Source: Fodinibius roseus (lineage in GTDB: Bacteria; Bacteroidota; Rhodothermia; Balneolales; Balneolaceae). Taken from it: a DNA stretch of 64,000 nt. The notes beneath the pieces were generated by a model that worked only from the letters and a program-made list of their open reading frames with translations, ran no database searches and was not told the origin of the DNA. Location of the stretch: contig NZ_FQUS01000002.1 of assembly GCF_900129315.1 (NCBI RefSeq), positions 124,001 through 188,000 on the forward strand. Direction: 5' to 3'. A program made the position numbers and the translations under genes. How positions within the stretch are numbered: position 1 is the first letter of the stretch; the number at the start of each line of letters is the position of its first letter. Below are positions 42,481-50,973 of this stretch, piece after piece.

Positions 42481-42530
42481 GGTAATGCGTTTAGGGATTG
42501 TGCTTTGAATTTCGATTAATCCGCCCCTTC

Positions 42531-42568
42531 GCCGGGAGGGGAGCAGGGTAAGAAGACTCCCCTCCGGC
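42531..42568. repeat. GC-rich hairpin between HmuY-like and chelatase genes
   Basis: GCCGGGAGGGGA (42531-42542) pairs with TCCCCTCCGGC (42558-42568) with a one-base bulge. Lying inside the operon without a T-tract, it may tune expression of the distal genes or stabilise the upstream part of the mRNA. It also looks like a REP-type palindrome. Confidence 0.5.
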
Positions 42569-42603
42569 ATGGGGGGACGGACAGAGGATCGCAGGGATCC
42601 TGT

Positions 42604-43272
42604 TTAGTTCAGTTCTCTTGATCCATTGAGCTGGATGGCATATTCGAAGGTGTAATGTCCCGAGGGATGATCCTCAGTATTAAAATCCTCATTTGACAAG
42701 TCAGGATTACCTCTATACCAGCTGATAATCTTCATTTTGGCGTAGCGTTCGCCATCGGCTGTTCTAACAATGAGCGTGGTGTTTTCTAAAGGAATAATTG
42801 TATGGGGTGGAGTGCCCTCATCCCCTGTATAATGGTACCAGCCGTTATCACTCCCCGTTGGGATGGCTAGGCTGGTAGCAGTTGTATCTATGGCATAGCC
42901 TTCGGATGGGGCGATAACCGTAGCGTCAAACGACTGGTCCAGTACGATGGCTCCGCCATCCCCTGGTCCACTGCTGCCGCTGTTGATATAAATGGTAGTG
43001 CCCGAAAAGGCTATATCCCATTGGGTAGAGGCGGAATCGCTCTTTTCTATCCTGTTATTTTCTCTAAGGCTGTAATAGGCGGTATCATTAGGGGCCGTTC
43101 GTCCGCCATATCCGGTATCGAGATTTTCCACAGTATGCGTTTCAAGCTGGAATTCTTCTTCCCCGTCGGGACCGGTGGTATCGTCGCTGCAGGCGGTGAA
43201 GACAAAAGCAAGAGCCGCAGCTATGAGCGTAAGTGAGTGTAGTTTTTTTGTTGTTCGTAACATAGCTTCCAT
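42604..43272 (-). CDS. HmuY-like heme-binding lipoprotein
   Basis: A 222-residue protein with a lipoprotein signal (LTLIAAALAFVFTAC). A second ATG at 43263 is also possible and has GGAAG just before it. The mature protein is beta-rich: 'TQWDIAFSGTTIYINSGSSGPG' (about 83-104) and 'YAKMKIISWYRG...YTFEYAIQLNG' are hallmark segments of the HmuY family, which captures heme at the cell surface and hands it to a TonB receptor. It lies 21 bp after the stop of a TonB receptor gene, like hmuR/hmuY pairs in Porphyromonas, though in the opposite order. Which residues ligate heme cannot be told from the sequence alone. Confidence 0.85.
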   Translation of the reverse strand: MEAMLRTTKKLHSLTLIAAALAFVFTACSDDTTGPDGEEEFQLETHTVENLDTGYGGRTAPNDTAYYSLRENNRIEKSDSASTQWDIAFSGTTIYINSGSSGPGDGGAIVLDQSFDATVIAPSEGYAIDTTATSLAIPTGSDNGWYHYTGDEGTPPHTIIPLENTTLIVRTADGERYAKMKIISWYRGNPDLSNEDFNTEDHPSGHYTFEYAIQLNGSRELN

Positions 43273-43293
43273 TTTATTTTTTGGGGTTTATGA

Positions 43294-45588
43294 CTAATAA
43301 AGTTGCAGTGAAAGTTGCCCGTAAAATAGTCGTCCGGGCAGATATGAAAGGCCCGAAGGTCGTGTGAAATCCAGTATATTGTCGACCCCCAAACGCAGCG
43401 TGTACCGCTCATTTACGGTCTTGGCAATCGAAGCATCCCATACCATATATCCATCTTCATATTCACCGGGATCTACATAGCTATTCCCGTTAGCGTCGGC
43501 GCGTCCGTATTTACCGTGCCAGCTGCCCCGCAGGTTGGCATCCACATTGAGGGCATCCCAGAAATAATACATTTTGATATTCGCCGAGTGTTTGGACCGG
43601 TTGAACATCAGCTCGTAGGAGCTGAATTCTTTTTCAATGATCTCGCCATCTTCATCCTGTACCGTGCGTGTGCCTTCAATCTTGCGGCGCGCATCCAGCA
43701 GCTGGTAGCCGGCAGCTACCTCAAACCGGTCAGACAGCTCCCAGCGGAGTTGTGTTTCAATACCACGGGTGTACACTTCTTCCAGGTTGAAGTAGGTGTA
43801 AACCGACTGCCCGTTATTTTTGGTGGCCACAGGAGCAGATTCGATCAGGTCGCTGACATCGTTATAAAAGAGATTGAGTCGCAGTTCCATATCATTTATG
43901 GGGAAGAAATCAATTCCTGTATTATAGGCCCACGACTGCTCGGCCCTGATCTCCCGGAGCTGATCGAGTGGTATTAAAACCTGGTCAATTTGTCCCTGAT
44001 CCTGAAGTTGCTGAATTTGTTCTTTTGCATTGCTGGAACCGACCACGGTATAGCCGACTGTGGGATTGGTAAAGTTCAGAAACAGCTGACGAAAGTCGGG
44101 CGCCTTGAACCCGCTGCCGGCCGAAGCGCGAAGGTGCAGCCAGGAGGATAGTTTGTAGCGGGCCGAAAGCTTGGGACTCAGTTGCGAGGTATACTCGCTG
44201 TGACCATCATAACGCAGTCCCCCGATAACATTCCATTTTTCAGCGGGCCTCCATTCGTGCTGGACAAACACGAAGTAGCTCTCAAAAGCAGGATCGCTGG
44301 CGTAACGCTCTGCTTTTAGTTGTTCATGCATATAGCCGCTGCCCAGCGTCGAAATATGTTCGGTATTCCAACGCTTGTTAAGCTGGAATTCCGATTTGTT
44401 ATAGTGCTGATCAAATTCGGAATGCTCATACAGGCTGTCCCCCTCCACGTAATGATAGCGGGTGTCGGTGCGATAGCGGCTGTAGTAGTGGGAAAGTTCA
44501 GCACTGAGTCCGGCTCCCAGCTCGGCATGCAGTGACGGCGACAGGCTGTAGTCTTCCTGGAGGGCCTCCCCGTCGAGAAGGATAGGATTTTCCCGGGATC
44601 CCAGATAATCGGTGCTGGACTGATCTTCACGATAGTATCTCCCCTGGAATTCAATTTTTACGGGATCCGAAAGGGGTATGGTGGTTTTGTAAGAAGCCGT
44701 ATAGTTCTGATACTCGGGGACGGTCTGGGAAATAGCGTCCGGCCGCAGGTGGTATCCCTGCGAGCTGTTGCGATTGAGAAAAAGATTATTTTGCCAGCCG
44801 TTTTTTTGAGCGGAAAGATCCACACCCAGATCCACGGTCTGATTGCTGCCGTACCGTGAGTTGATGCCCAGCTCAAAAGGCCGCTCTCCCTTCCGGGTAA
44901 TAATATTGATAACGCCGGCCAGGGCATCGCTCCCCCAGAGTGCCGAAGAGGGACCCTTGATCATCTCTATCTGCCGTACATTTCCCACCGAAATGCGGTC
45001 GAGGTTGAGGGTACCGGCGGTGCGACCGATGAGTGGCTGACCGTCAATCATGATTTTTGTGTAATCGGAGGCAAACCCCTGCACCTGGATGCCGGTCCCG
45101 TGGTCAGAGGTAAGCGTTAGTCCCGTCTGTTCGGCCAGAATTTCGCTGAGCCGGGTGCTGCCGGACGTTTGGATCTCCTGGTCGGAAATGACGGTTACCG
45201 GTTCCGGGACATCCTCGATATCCCGGCGGCTTCGGGTGGCTGTCACCACAACGGAGGGCGATACATATCGCTTTGGCCTGAGTTTAAAAGTGAGCGTCTC
45301 TCTTGATGAATCGTCAACTTCTATGGTTTGTTGCAGGGTCCGGTAGCCGACATGGCTGATTTTCAGGTTGTATGTGCCCGCCGGAAGTTGTTGAGTAAAG
45401 GTAAACTCACCATTGTCATTTGTAACCGTATGCACCGGGAGATCCCGAAAGGTCAGGTGAGCCTTTGCCAGCGGCTCTCCTTGTTGAGTGAGGACTTTGC
45501 CCCGGACGGTAGCTCTGCTTTGAGCGTTGGCTTGAGCAGCCATGGTTAGTCCCAGGAATAGGAGACAAAGGGGTTGGACAACTTTCAT
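43294..45588 (-). CDS. TonB-dependent heme-type receptor (HmuR-like)
   Basis: A 764-residue outer-membrane receptor with a signal peptide (VQPLCLLFLGLTMAAQANAQ), a carboxypeptidase-like domain (about 25-110) and a plug starting 'SVVVTATRSRRDIEDVPEPVTVISDQEI' (in part). 'IEMIKGPSSALWGSDALAGVINIITRKG' (in part) ends the plug. The barrel ends '...GRLFYGQLSLQLY'. The plug sequence is of the heme/vitamin B12 receptor type. The neighbouring HmuY-like gene favours heme. It is the first gene of a likely operon that runs to 38158, and a 19-bp palindrome lies 58 bp upstream of its start. Confidence 0.9.
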   Translation of the reverse strand: MKVVQPLCLLFLGLTMAAQANAQSRATVRGKVLTQQGEPLAKAHLTFRDLPVHTVTNDNGEFTFTQQLPAGTYNLKISHVGYRTLQQTIEVDDSSRETLTFKLRPKRYVSPSVVVTATRSRRDIEDVPEPVTVISDQEIQTSGSTRLSEILAEQTGLTLTSDHGTGIQVQGFASDYTKIMIDGQPLIGRTAGTLNLDRISVGNVRQIEMIKGPSSALWGSDALAGVINIITRKGERPFELGINSRYGSNQTVDLGVDLSAQKNGWQNNLFLNRNSSQGYHLRPDAISQTVPEYQNYTASYKTTIPLSDPVKIEFQGRYYREDQSSTDYLGSRENPILLDGEALQEDYSLSPSLHAELGAGLSAELSHYYSRYRTDTRYHYVEGDSLYEHSEFDQHYNKSEFQLNKRWNTEHISTLGSGYMHEQLKAERYASDPAFESYFVFVQHEWRPAEKWNVIGGLRYDGHSEYTSQLSPKLSARYKLSSWLHLRASAGSGFKAPDFRQLFLNFTNPTVGYTVVGSSNAKEQIQQLQDQGQIDQVLIPLDQLREIRAEQSWAYNTGIDFFPINDMELRLNLFYNDVSDLIESAPVATKNNGQSVYTYFNLEEVYTRGIETQLRWELSDRFEVAAGYQLLDARRKIEGTRTVQDEDGEIIEKEFSSYELMFNRSKHSANIKMYYFWDALNVDANLRGSWHGKYGRADANGNSYVDPGEYEDGYMVWDASIAKTVNERYTLRLGVDNILDFTRPSGLSYLPGRLFYGQLSLQLY

Positions 45589-45645
45589 TCTTGTTTTAAA
45601 ATTTGACTTTTATTTAAACCATCTTTAAATAAGGACCAGAATATA

Positions 45646-45664
45646 ATTTAGATTCATTCTAAAT
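45646..45664. promoter_or_regulatory. 19-bp palindrome upstream of the heme/siderophore operon
   Basis: ATTTAGA-TTCAT-TCTAAAT has perfect 7-bp arms. It lies between weak -33 and -7 like sequences on the minus strand, 58 bp upstream of the HmuR-like gene. Its half-sites match the palindromes at 31478 and 33512, which suggests one iron-responsive regulon. Confidence 0.65.
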
Positions 45665-45727
45665 AGAAAGGCCAAAGGTAATCGATTTTCGAAATTTGGT
45701 TTAACCCGGATGGATAAATGGGCTGGT

Positions 45728-46386
45728 CTTGACTAAAACGAGAATTCTTAAAATTGTATAACTCTTTGATACACAATGGATAACAAGTATGTAAATCGTT
45801 CAAAGATATCAGAGGCGAAATTTCGGGAGCTGGTGAAGTTATTTGCCCTGGATCTGACGGCCACCCAGATAGCTAAACTGTCGGGACTTAACCGAAATAC
45901 CGTCAATCGATATATCAAGGAGATCAGGAAGCGCCTGGCTGAGTATTGTGAAATAACCGGTCCTGTTACAGGCTATGCCAGCTCTCCGAATCAAAGGGTA
46001 GAGGGAGATATCAGGTATCTTGGAATCATCGAAAAGGAAGGGGTGATCTGTGTCCAGCTTATGAATAGAAATACCGAAGTTGGGGAGAAAAATGATCTTA
46101 TGGATCCCCAGTCAAAAGAAATGGATGTGATCATCGATCTCAAAAAAGATCAGAAAATATGGACAGGAGACCGGGGACGGTTACAAAAAAATGACCAAGC
46201 TAAGATAAATCGCATCGACGGTTTCTGGGGATATGCAAAAACCCGGATGGAGAAGTTTAAGGGCATCCATTCTCACACGTACTTTCTGCATCTCAAGGAA
46301 TCGGAATTTCGATATAACAACGACCAGGAAGAGTTGTATCATCTGATCCTGAAGATCATTCGCAAACACCCGCTCTTTTAGTCAAG
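45728..46386 (+). mobile_element. IS1595-family element with terminal inverted repeats, degenerate
   Basis: CTTGACTAAAA (45728-45738) and TTTTAGTCAAG (46376-46386) are perfect 11-bp terminal inverted repeats flanking one transposase-like gene, whose stop codon lies inside the right repeat. About 660 bp is shorter than typical IS1595 members. No 8-bp target duplication is visible (GGGCTGGT left, CCCGAAGT right), so the insertion is old or rearranged. Confidence 0.7.
45776..46381 (+). pseudogene. IS1595-family transposase lacking an intact DDE core
   Basis: A 201-codon uninterrupted frame. The N-terminal HTH (KFRELVKLFALDLTATQIAKLSGLNRNTVNRYIKEIRKRL, in part) and the C-terminus (IDGFWGYAKTRMEKFKGIHSHTYFLHLKESEFRYNN, in part) are strongly family-like. 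The centre is short: the segment that normally carries the first catalytic Asp (VDESYFG) and the basic stretch after it is missing, and the final IEGFW acid reads IDGFW. An active member has about 220-240 residues. It is therefore probably inactive, although the frame is open, and may be kept as a DNA-binding protein. Confidence 0.7.
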
Positions 46387-46578
46387 CCCGAAGTGTAATA
46401 ACAGATCAAAAAAAATAATTTTCATGACTATCAGGTCGGATTATTAATCAGATCAACTATAATTATTGTTCTGAATATTTGATTGTTGAGTTCCTGATCG
46501 CGCACTGGCGGGACCGGTCTCTATTACCCGGGAGAGGAAAAAACTCACCGGCCTTGAAAAGTCAGCCCGTTGGGCGGC

Positions 46579-46611
46579 GTTCCGTTTTTGCGTCGTTGAA
46601 AAAAACGGAAC
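46579..46611. repeat. Perfect 11-bp inverted repeat downstream of the HEAT/cytochrome gene
   Basis: GTTCCGTTTTT (46579-46589) and AAAAACGGAAC (46601-46611) enclose an 11-base loop. It could end transcripts from either side or be part of a palindromic repeat family. Just upstream, AAAAAACTCACCG recurs in the repeat block near 50430. The rest of 46387-46692 holds no gene. Confidence 0.55.
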
Positions 46612-46692
46612 AACCATTTTAATGGCAAACAAAGACAAACACAGGATGTTATAACGATTGTCCGTAAACAGGCTTGTTTAAACGTATCTGGG

Positions 46693-49600
46693 TTACTGTC
46701 CCCGGCCTTTTAGCGTGGACAAAAACTCGACCATATCGCGGATTTCACGCTTTTCCAGGAGAGTTCCCATCGGAGGCATGCTCGACGGGGCGGATTGGCG
46801 TTCTGCAATACTATTTTTTTCAATTTCATGGCTGCTGCCATCTGCCGATTGTAGAACCAGCTGGGTATCGGTTTCTTCCCGAACGACGCCGCTTACTTTT
46901 TCCCCATCCTCCAGCGTTACGGCAACGGTACCATATCCCGGAGCGATGCGCGCATTCGGGGCGAGAAGGGACTCCAGGAGTTGTTCGCGACTTAAAGTGG
47001 TACCGATATTAGCCAGGTCCGGTCCCACGCTCGCCCCATCTCCCCCAACAGCGTGACAACGCATGCACTGGGCGGCCTCATGGCCGAATACCAATTCACG
47101 TCCGGTTTCAGCATTTCCTCCATACAGGAGTTCCCGATTGGCAGCGACCACATCATCGGATGATTTAGAAGATTTATACTGCTCAAGCATGGTTACGAGG
47201 GAGTCCGCATGGCTTGTCCTGGCAGCCATAATGAGATCAAGCTGTAGCTCATTTGGATAATTACCGGCAAGGAGTTTATCCAGCTCCTCTACCAGTACTT
47301 CGTTGGCCGGCTGAGATCTCATTTCTCCCAAGGTCTCCAGCACTACCTGTTGCTCTCGGTTCTCTCCTTTACCCAATACCGAGGATAACAAATCAACAAT
47401 CTGTTGATCAGAAAGATCAAGGGTGGGAGTCAGTCCCAATGCGGTCATTCGCACCTGCTGGCTTTGATCATTCAGAGCTATCTGAATAGCTTTTTCAATC
47501 TGGTTAAAGTCCATGGCCTGTAGTCCCTTTAGAGCAGCTACCCGCACCTCGGGAGAGGTGTCATTCTGAAGGTGAGTAAAGATTTTTTTAATGGCGGGCT
47601 GATAATTAAGGTTACCGATGCTCTGGAGGGATGCTATTCTGAGCTGTTCGTTTGAGGCCTCCAGCAGGGGGTCGATAATGGTGGCGAGCGCCTCTCGAGC
47701 GTGGTCGGGATTCAAATCCGGCTGGCCCCGGTATCGTCCGGTAACCCGGTCCAGCTCCGGGGGATTTGACCATACGCCCAGCGTTGAGATAGCTTCAACC
47801 CGCATGGAATCGGGAGCTCCTTCCTGAACCGCATAGTCAGCTAATCGTTTTGTTGCTTCCGGACCCCCGATCCTGAGATTGGCATTTATAGCACGCCGGA
47901 GGAGCGCTTCACTGTCAAAACGATTGTGCTCCAGAACCGCCGCCAGAGCCGGCAAAGCTTCTTCAATGGACCAATCATCATTGATCGCCCGGGCCGCTTC
48001 CGTTACGATATATTCATCTTCGTCGTCTAAAAAGCGAGCTATGCCCGGGTGTTCCATTCGCCGCAGGGCTACGACCGCGGCAATACGCAAGGCTCGTGAA
48101 GGACTGTCTTCCAATGCGAGAATAGGCTCCGCTTGTCCGATTTGAGCCAGGGCGAGCGTCCCCGCATGACGCAGGTAGACATCTTCGTCATTATTCGCTT
48201 CGAGCATCTCAATAATGGGATCTACGGCCGGCTCGTATGCTAACTCTCCCAGCGCCTGGGCTGCAAAGAATTGGGGACGTGCTTCATCATCTTTCAAAAG
48301 AGGAATGAGTTGATCGCCTGCCGGTTCATACTGAACATCACCCAATACTTTGGCCGCCTGTGCCCTCACTTCGGGATCGTTGTCCTTAAGGACAGCAATA
48401 AGCGGCTTCGCAAAATAAGCCTCATCACGTGCCAACTGCCCAATCCCCCAGATACCGTGCAGCCGCGTCAGCTGATGATCCGAATCAATAGCTTTTTGAA
48501 GGGCCTGGGCTCCGGCCTCTTCCCGTTCGGCCAGTTCAAACTGGGCTTTCATGCGGACCCGCATATCCCGGTGCCCCAGCAATGTCAGCAGTTCCTCTTC
48601 CGGGCGGGAGTCGAACTCTTCGCCTAAGATCTGTTGGGTCTCTTTGCGGATGGCGGAATCTGCCGCTGCCGGGGTGTCGAGTTTCCAGATACGCCCTTTG
48701 CTGTTGGTTTGCCATCCTTCGATCCAGTCGGCAAAATAGAGGGCGCCGTCGGGACCAAAGTCCATGCCTGTTGCCAGTATGCCCTGTTCCACTACCTGGT
48801 CTGTTTCCAGCTCAAACCCCGCCCCGCTTTGCTCCAGGGTAAACGCATGAATGCGGGAGCGGGCCGTCGAACCGGTATATTCCGCTACAAAGAAATGATC
48901 GTTCCATTTTTCGCTGAGTGCTGTACCCGGGTTATAGGCCATGCCGGCGGGACCGTTATGATAATTGGCGACAGGGGGGATGAAGTAGGCCGCTTGTCCC
49001 TCTTGCCGGGGTTTATACATCTCCTCATCCATCCAGACTTTGTACGAATTATTGTTCGGATCATCATATTTGCCGAACTGCCAGTTATGCCGCCAGCCCG
49101 TATCCGATCCCTTCACGAGGTACACCAGTCGTTCCGATTCCCCGGCATGATCACCGTCATTATCTACGCTGATCAGGTTGCCGTATTTATCAAAGGAGAA
49201 CTCAAACGTATTCCGTACGCCCATGGCAAAGATTTCAAAATTGCTTCCGTCGGGATCACTGCGGGCAATGACGCCGCGATTTGGGTACTTCCAGTGCCGT
49301 CCGTCCGATTTTCCGTTGAAGCCGATATCCCCGATGCCCCAGTAAATGCGTCCGTCTGGACCATACGTAGCCCCCGACATCCCGTGTCCGCTGAACCCGA
49401 TATGCACTCCGTAGCCGTGACTGATGGATTCCTTTTCGTTCGCCATCCCGTCGCCATCCGTATCTTTTAACCGCCACATATCGGGAGCTACGCCCAGGTA
49501 GATGGTATCGTGAAAAGAAAGGATCGCCCCGGCGACGTCCGTCACTTCGGAATGAAAATCCTCGATGAACAATTGAGACCGGTCCGCCACGCCATCCCCG

Positions 49601-50121
49601 TCCCGATCGTCTACCCGGTACACCTTTTCTTTCTGAACGGTCAGGTCTTTCCAGTCGTGAGAACCATCTTCATTGCGATCCGGGAGCCAGCTTTCGTTTT
49701 CATCACTTCGCTCCGGAGCGAGCTCGCGATGCAAAAAATCTCGGCGGTCCTCAACACTGCTCCACGTCATGGCTTCATCCATCCAGTTGCGGTGATCCCG
49801 GATATCAAATTCGGAGCTCCAGCTCCGGGTCGTATTCGTCACAAAAAGGCGACCCTTGTTATCTACATCCAGTCCGACAGGGTCGCTAATCAGCTCCTCC
49901 GAGGCCCATAGATTCAATTCAAATCCTTCTGCCAGTTCTACAGGCACCTCTTCTTCAATATTGGCTGCGAGTTCCGCCGACTTTTGAGGGTCAAGCGTAT
50001 TGATTTCTTTAGTTGAAAGTTCTTCATTGCCACAGCCTGCCAGAATAACGATAAACAAGGCCGGTAGGCAACATATGCTATATGGGAAGAAGATCTTCTT
50101 TGATCGGTGGGGCAGACGCAT
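46693..50121 (-). CDS. PVC-type heme-binding HEAT-repeat lipoprotein dehydrogenase
   Basis: A 1142-residue protein. ATG 50121 opens a lipoprotein signal (ICCLPALFIVILAGC); a longer frame to 50190 lacks one. Residues about 50-460 form a beta-propeller of the membrane-bound dehydrogenase type ('FELNLWASEELISDPVGLDVDNKGRLFV' in part; 'DFGPDGALYFADW'). About 490-1000 is a long run of HEAT repeats ('DNDPEVRAQAAKVLGDVQYEPAGDQLIPLL' in part). The C-terminal cytochrome c domain has CMRCH at 1019-1023 and a Met ligand candidate at 'SSMPPMG'. The layout is that of PVC-type proteins thought to oxidise sugars or alcohols. The substrate is unknown. Confidence 0.88.
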   Translation of the reverse strand: MRLPHRSKKIFFPYSICCLPALFIVILAGCGNEELSTKEINTLDPQKSAELAANIEEEVPVELAEGFELNLWASEELISDPVGLDVDNKGRLFVTNTTRSWSSEFDIRDHRNWMDEAMTWSSVEDRRDFLHRELAPERSDENESWLPDRNEDGSHDWKDLTVQKEKVYRVDDRDGDGVADRSQLFIEDFHSEVTDVAGAILSFHDTIYLGVAPDMWRLKDTDGDGMANEKESISHGYGVHIGFSGHGMSGATYGPDGRIYWGIGDIGFNGKSDGRHWKYPNRGVIARSDPDGSNFEIFAMGVRNTFEFSFDKYGNLISVDNDGDHAGESERLVYLVKGSDTGWRHNWQFGKYDDPNNNSYKVWMDEEMYKPRQEGQAAYFIPPVANYHNGPAGMAYNPGTALSEKWNDHFFVAEYTGSTARSRIHAFTLEQSGAGFELETDQVVEQGILATGMDFGPDGALYFADWIEGWQTNSKGRIWKLDTPAAADSAIRKETQQILGEEFDSRPEEELLTLLGHRDMRVRMKAQFELAEREEAGAQALQKAIDSDHQLTRLHGIWGIGQLARDEAYFAKPLIAVLKDNDPEVRAQAAKVLGDVQYEPAGDQLIPLLKDDEARPQFFAAQALGELAYEPAVDPIIEMLEANNDEDVYLRHAGTLALAQIGQAEPILALEDSPSRALRIAAVVALRRMEHPGIARFLDDEDEYIVTEAARAINDDWSIEEALPALAAVLEHNRFDSEALLRRAINANLRIGGPEATKRLADYAVQEGAPDSMRVEAISTLGVWSNPPELDRVTGRYRGQPDLNPDHAREALATIIDPLLEASNEQLRIASLQSIGNLNYQPAIKKIFTHLQNDTSPEVRVAALKGLQAMDFNQIEKAIQIALNDQSQQVRMTALGLTPTLDLSDQQIVDLLSSVLGKGENREQQVVLETLGEMRSQPANEVLVEELDKLLAGNYPNELQLDLIMAARTSHADSLVTMLEQYKSSKSSDDVVAANRELLYGGNAETGRELVFGHEAAQCMRCHAVGGDGASVGPDLANIGTTLSREQLLESLLAPNARIAPGYGTVAVTLEDGEKVSGVVREETDTQLVLQSADGSSHEIEKNSIAERQSAPSSMPPMGTLLEKREIRDMVEFLSTLKGRGQ

Positions 50122-50221
50122 TTTTGCTTTGTTAAAAGTTAAACTCACACTTAATTGATATAATAAATAACAATTTCCGATTCTTAGCAATTAACTGTTT
50201 TTGTTAATATGGTACTTGTCT

Positions 50222-50720
50222 TTTTTGTCATCGAAGGTTCTCATTACTTTTTTCATTGATGGAAAAAGTAATCAAAAAAATCACCTGCTGAATAAATGGT
50301 GCTGGCGATTCCTGCGCCTTTGCTAAAAAATCTTTTACACCTTTTTGGCTTGATCCAAAAGGTGTGAAAAAGATCAAGGCTGAGAAAATAGGAACGGCCA
50401 TGCGCCGGAGGTACTCCGAATAAAAGAAAAAAACTCACCGCCGGAGGCGCCTCAGACAGTTTTTCTTTTACCCGATTCTTCGCACCTCCTCTGCCTAAGC
50501 GGCTCGTCCTATGTTCAAGGCCGTGTTTACTCTTTTAATAATGATCTGTCCTAATCCTACTATGAAGATCTCTTTTGAGTACGGACATGATTTTGAGAAA
50601 AGGATAACCATCCTTCCGGCGACGTTTTTGGGTTTGATGGTTCCAGCTCTGCTGGTCCGGTACTACCGTCGGGATTTTCGTCGTTCCAAAAATGGAACAT
50701 AAAGAAGAATAGCCATCAAA
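50222..50720. repeat. Hairpin-rich noncoding repeat block
   Basis: This 850-bp gene-free stretch (50122-50973) holds stacked inverted repeats. ATTACTTTTTTC (50243-50254)/GAAAAAGTAAT (50262-50272) and a long pair at 50330-50374 (ATCTTTTACACC.../...GGTGTGAAAAAGAT) are clear. GCCGGAGG-type stretches and AAAAAACTCACCG near 50430 recur at the other side of the HEAT gene. GTTCC/GGAAC closes it near 50685. Small open frames inside are repeat artefacts. Confidence 0.6.
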
Positions 50721-50877
50721 GATTAACAGGATGATAAGTAATTTTTTCGTGTAACGATTATTTTGCCGAGTCCATTTTAATGGTATTTTATATAGTTGTT
50801 GATAACATCTTATATAAAAAGCCGTTGTGCGATTAATAAAAAAAGATCTGATAGTGTACCAACAACGGATGTTGATT

Positions 50878-50923
50878 CCTGTCAGCGTCTCAACGCTTTC
50901 AGGTCCTAACAGATGCTGACAGG
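50878..50923. repeat. Inverted repeat upstream of the copper regulator gene
   Basis: CCTGTCAGC (50878-50886) and GCTGACAGG (50915-50923) are exact inverted arms, extended by TCT/AGA after one mismatch. They lie 51 bp upstream of the AraC-HMA gene, preceded by CCGTTGT (50822-50828)/ACAACGG arms. Either a REP-type palindrome or a terminator-like fold for upstream transcripts. Confidence 0.5.
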
Positions 50924-50973
50924 TTGTTTAAAAGTCAACCCACAACGATTTTAAAAGAATAGAATTTCTAAAA

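Noticed and set aside
50511-50702. 63-codon open frame in the hairpin block
   Set aside because: It lies across inverted repeats of the noncoding block and has no credible domain or start context.
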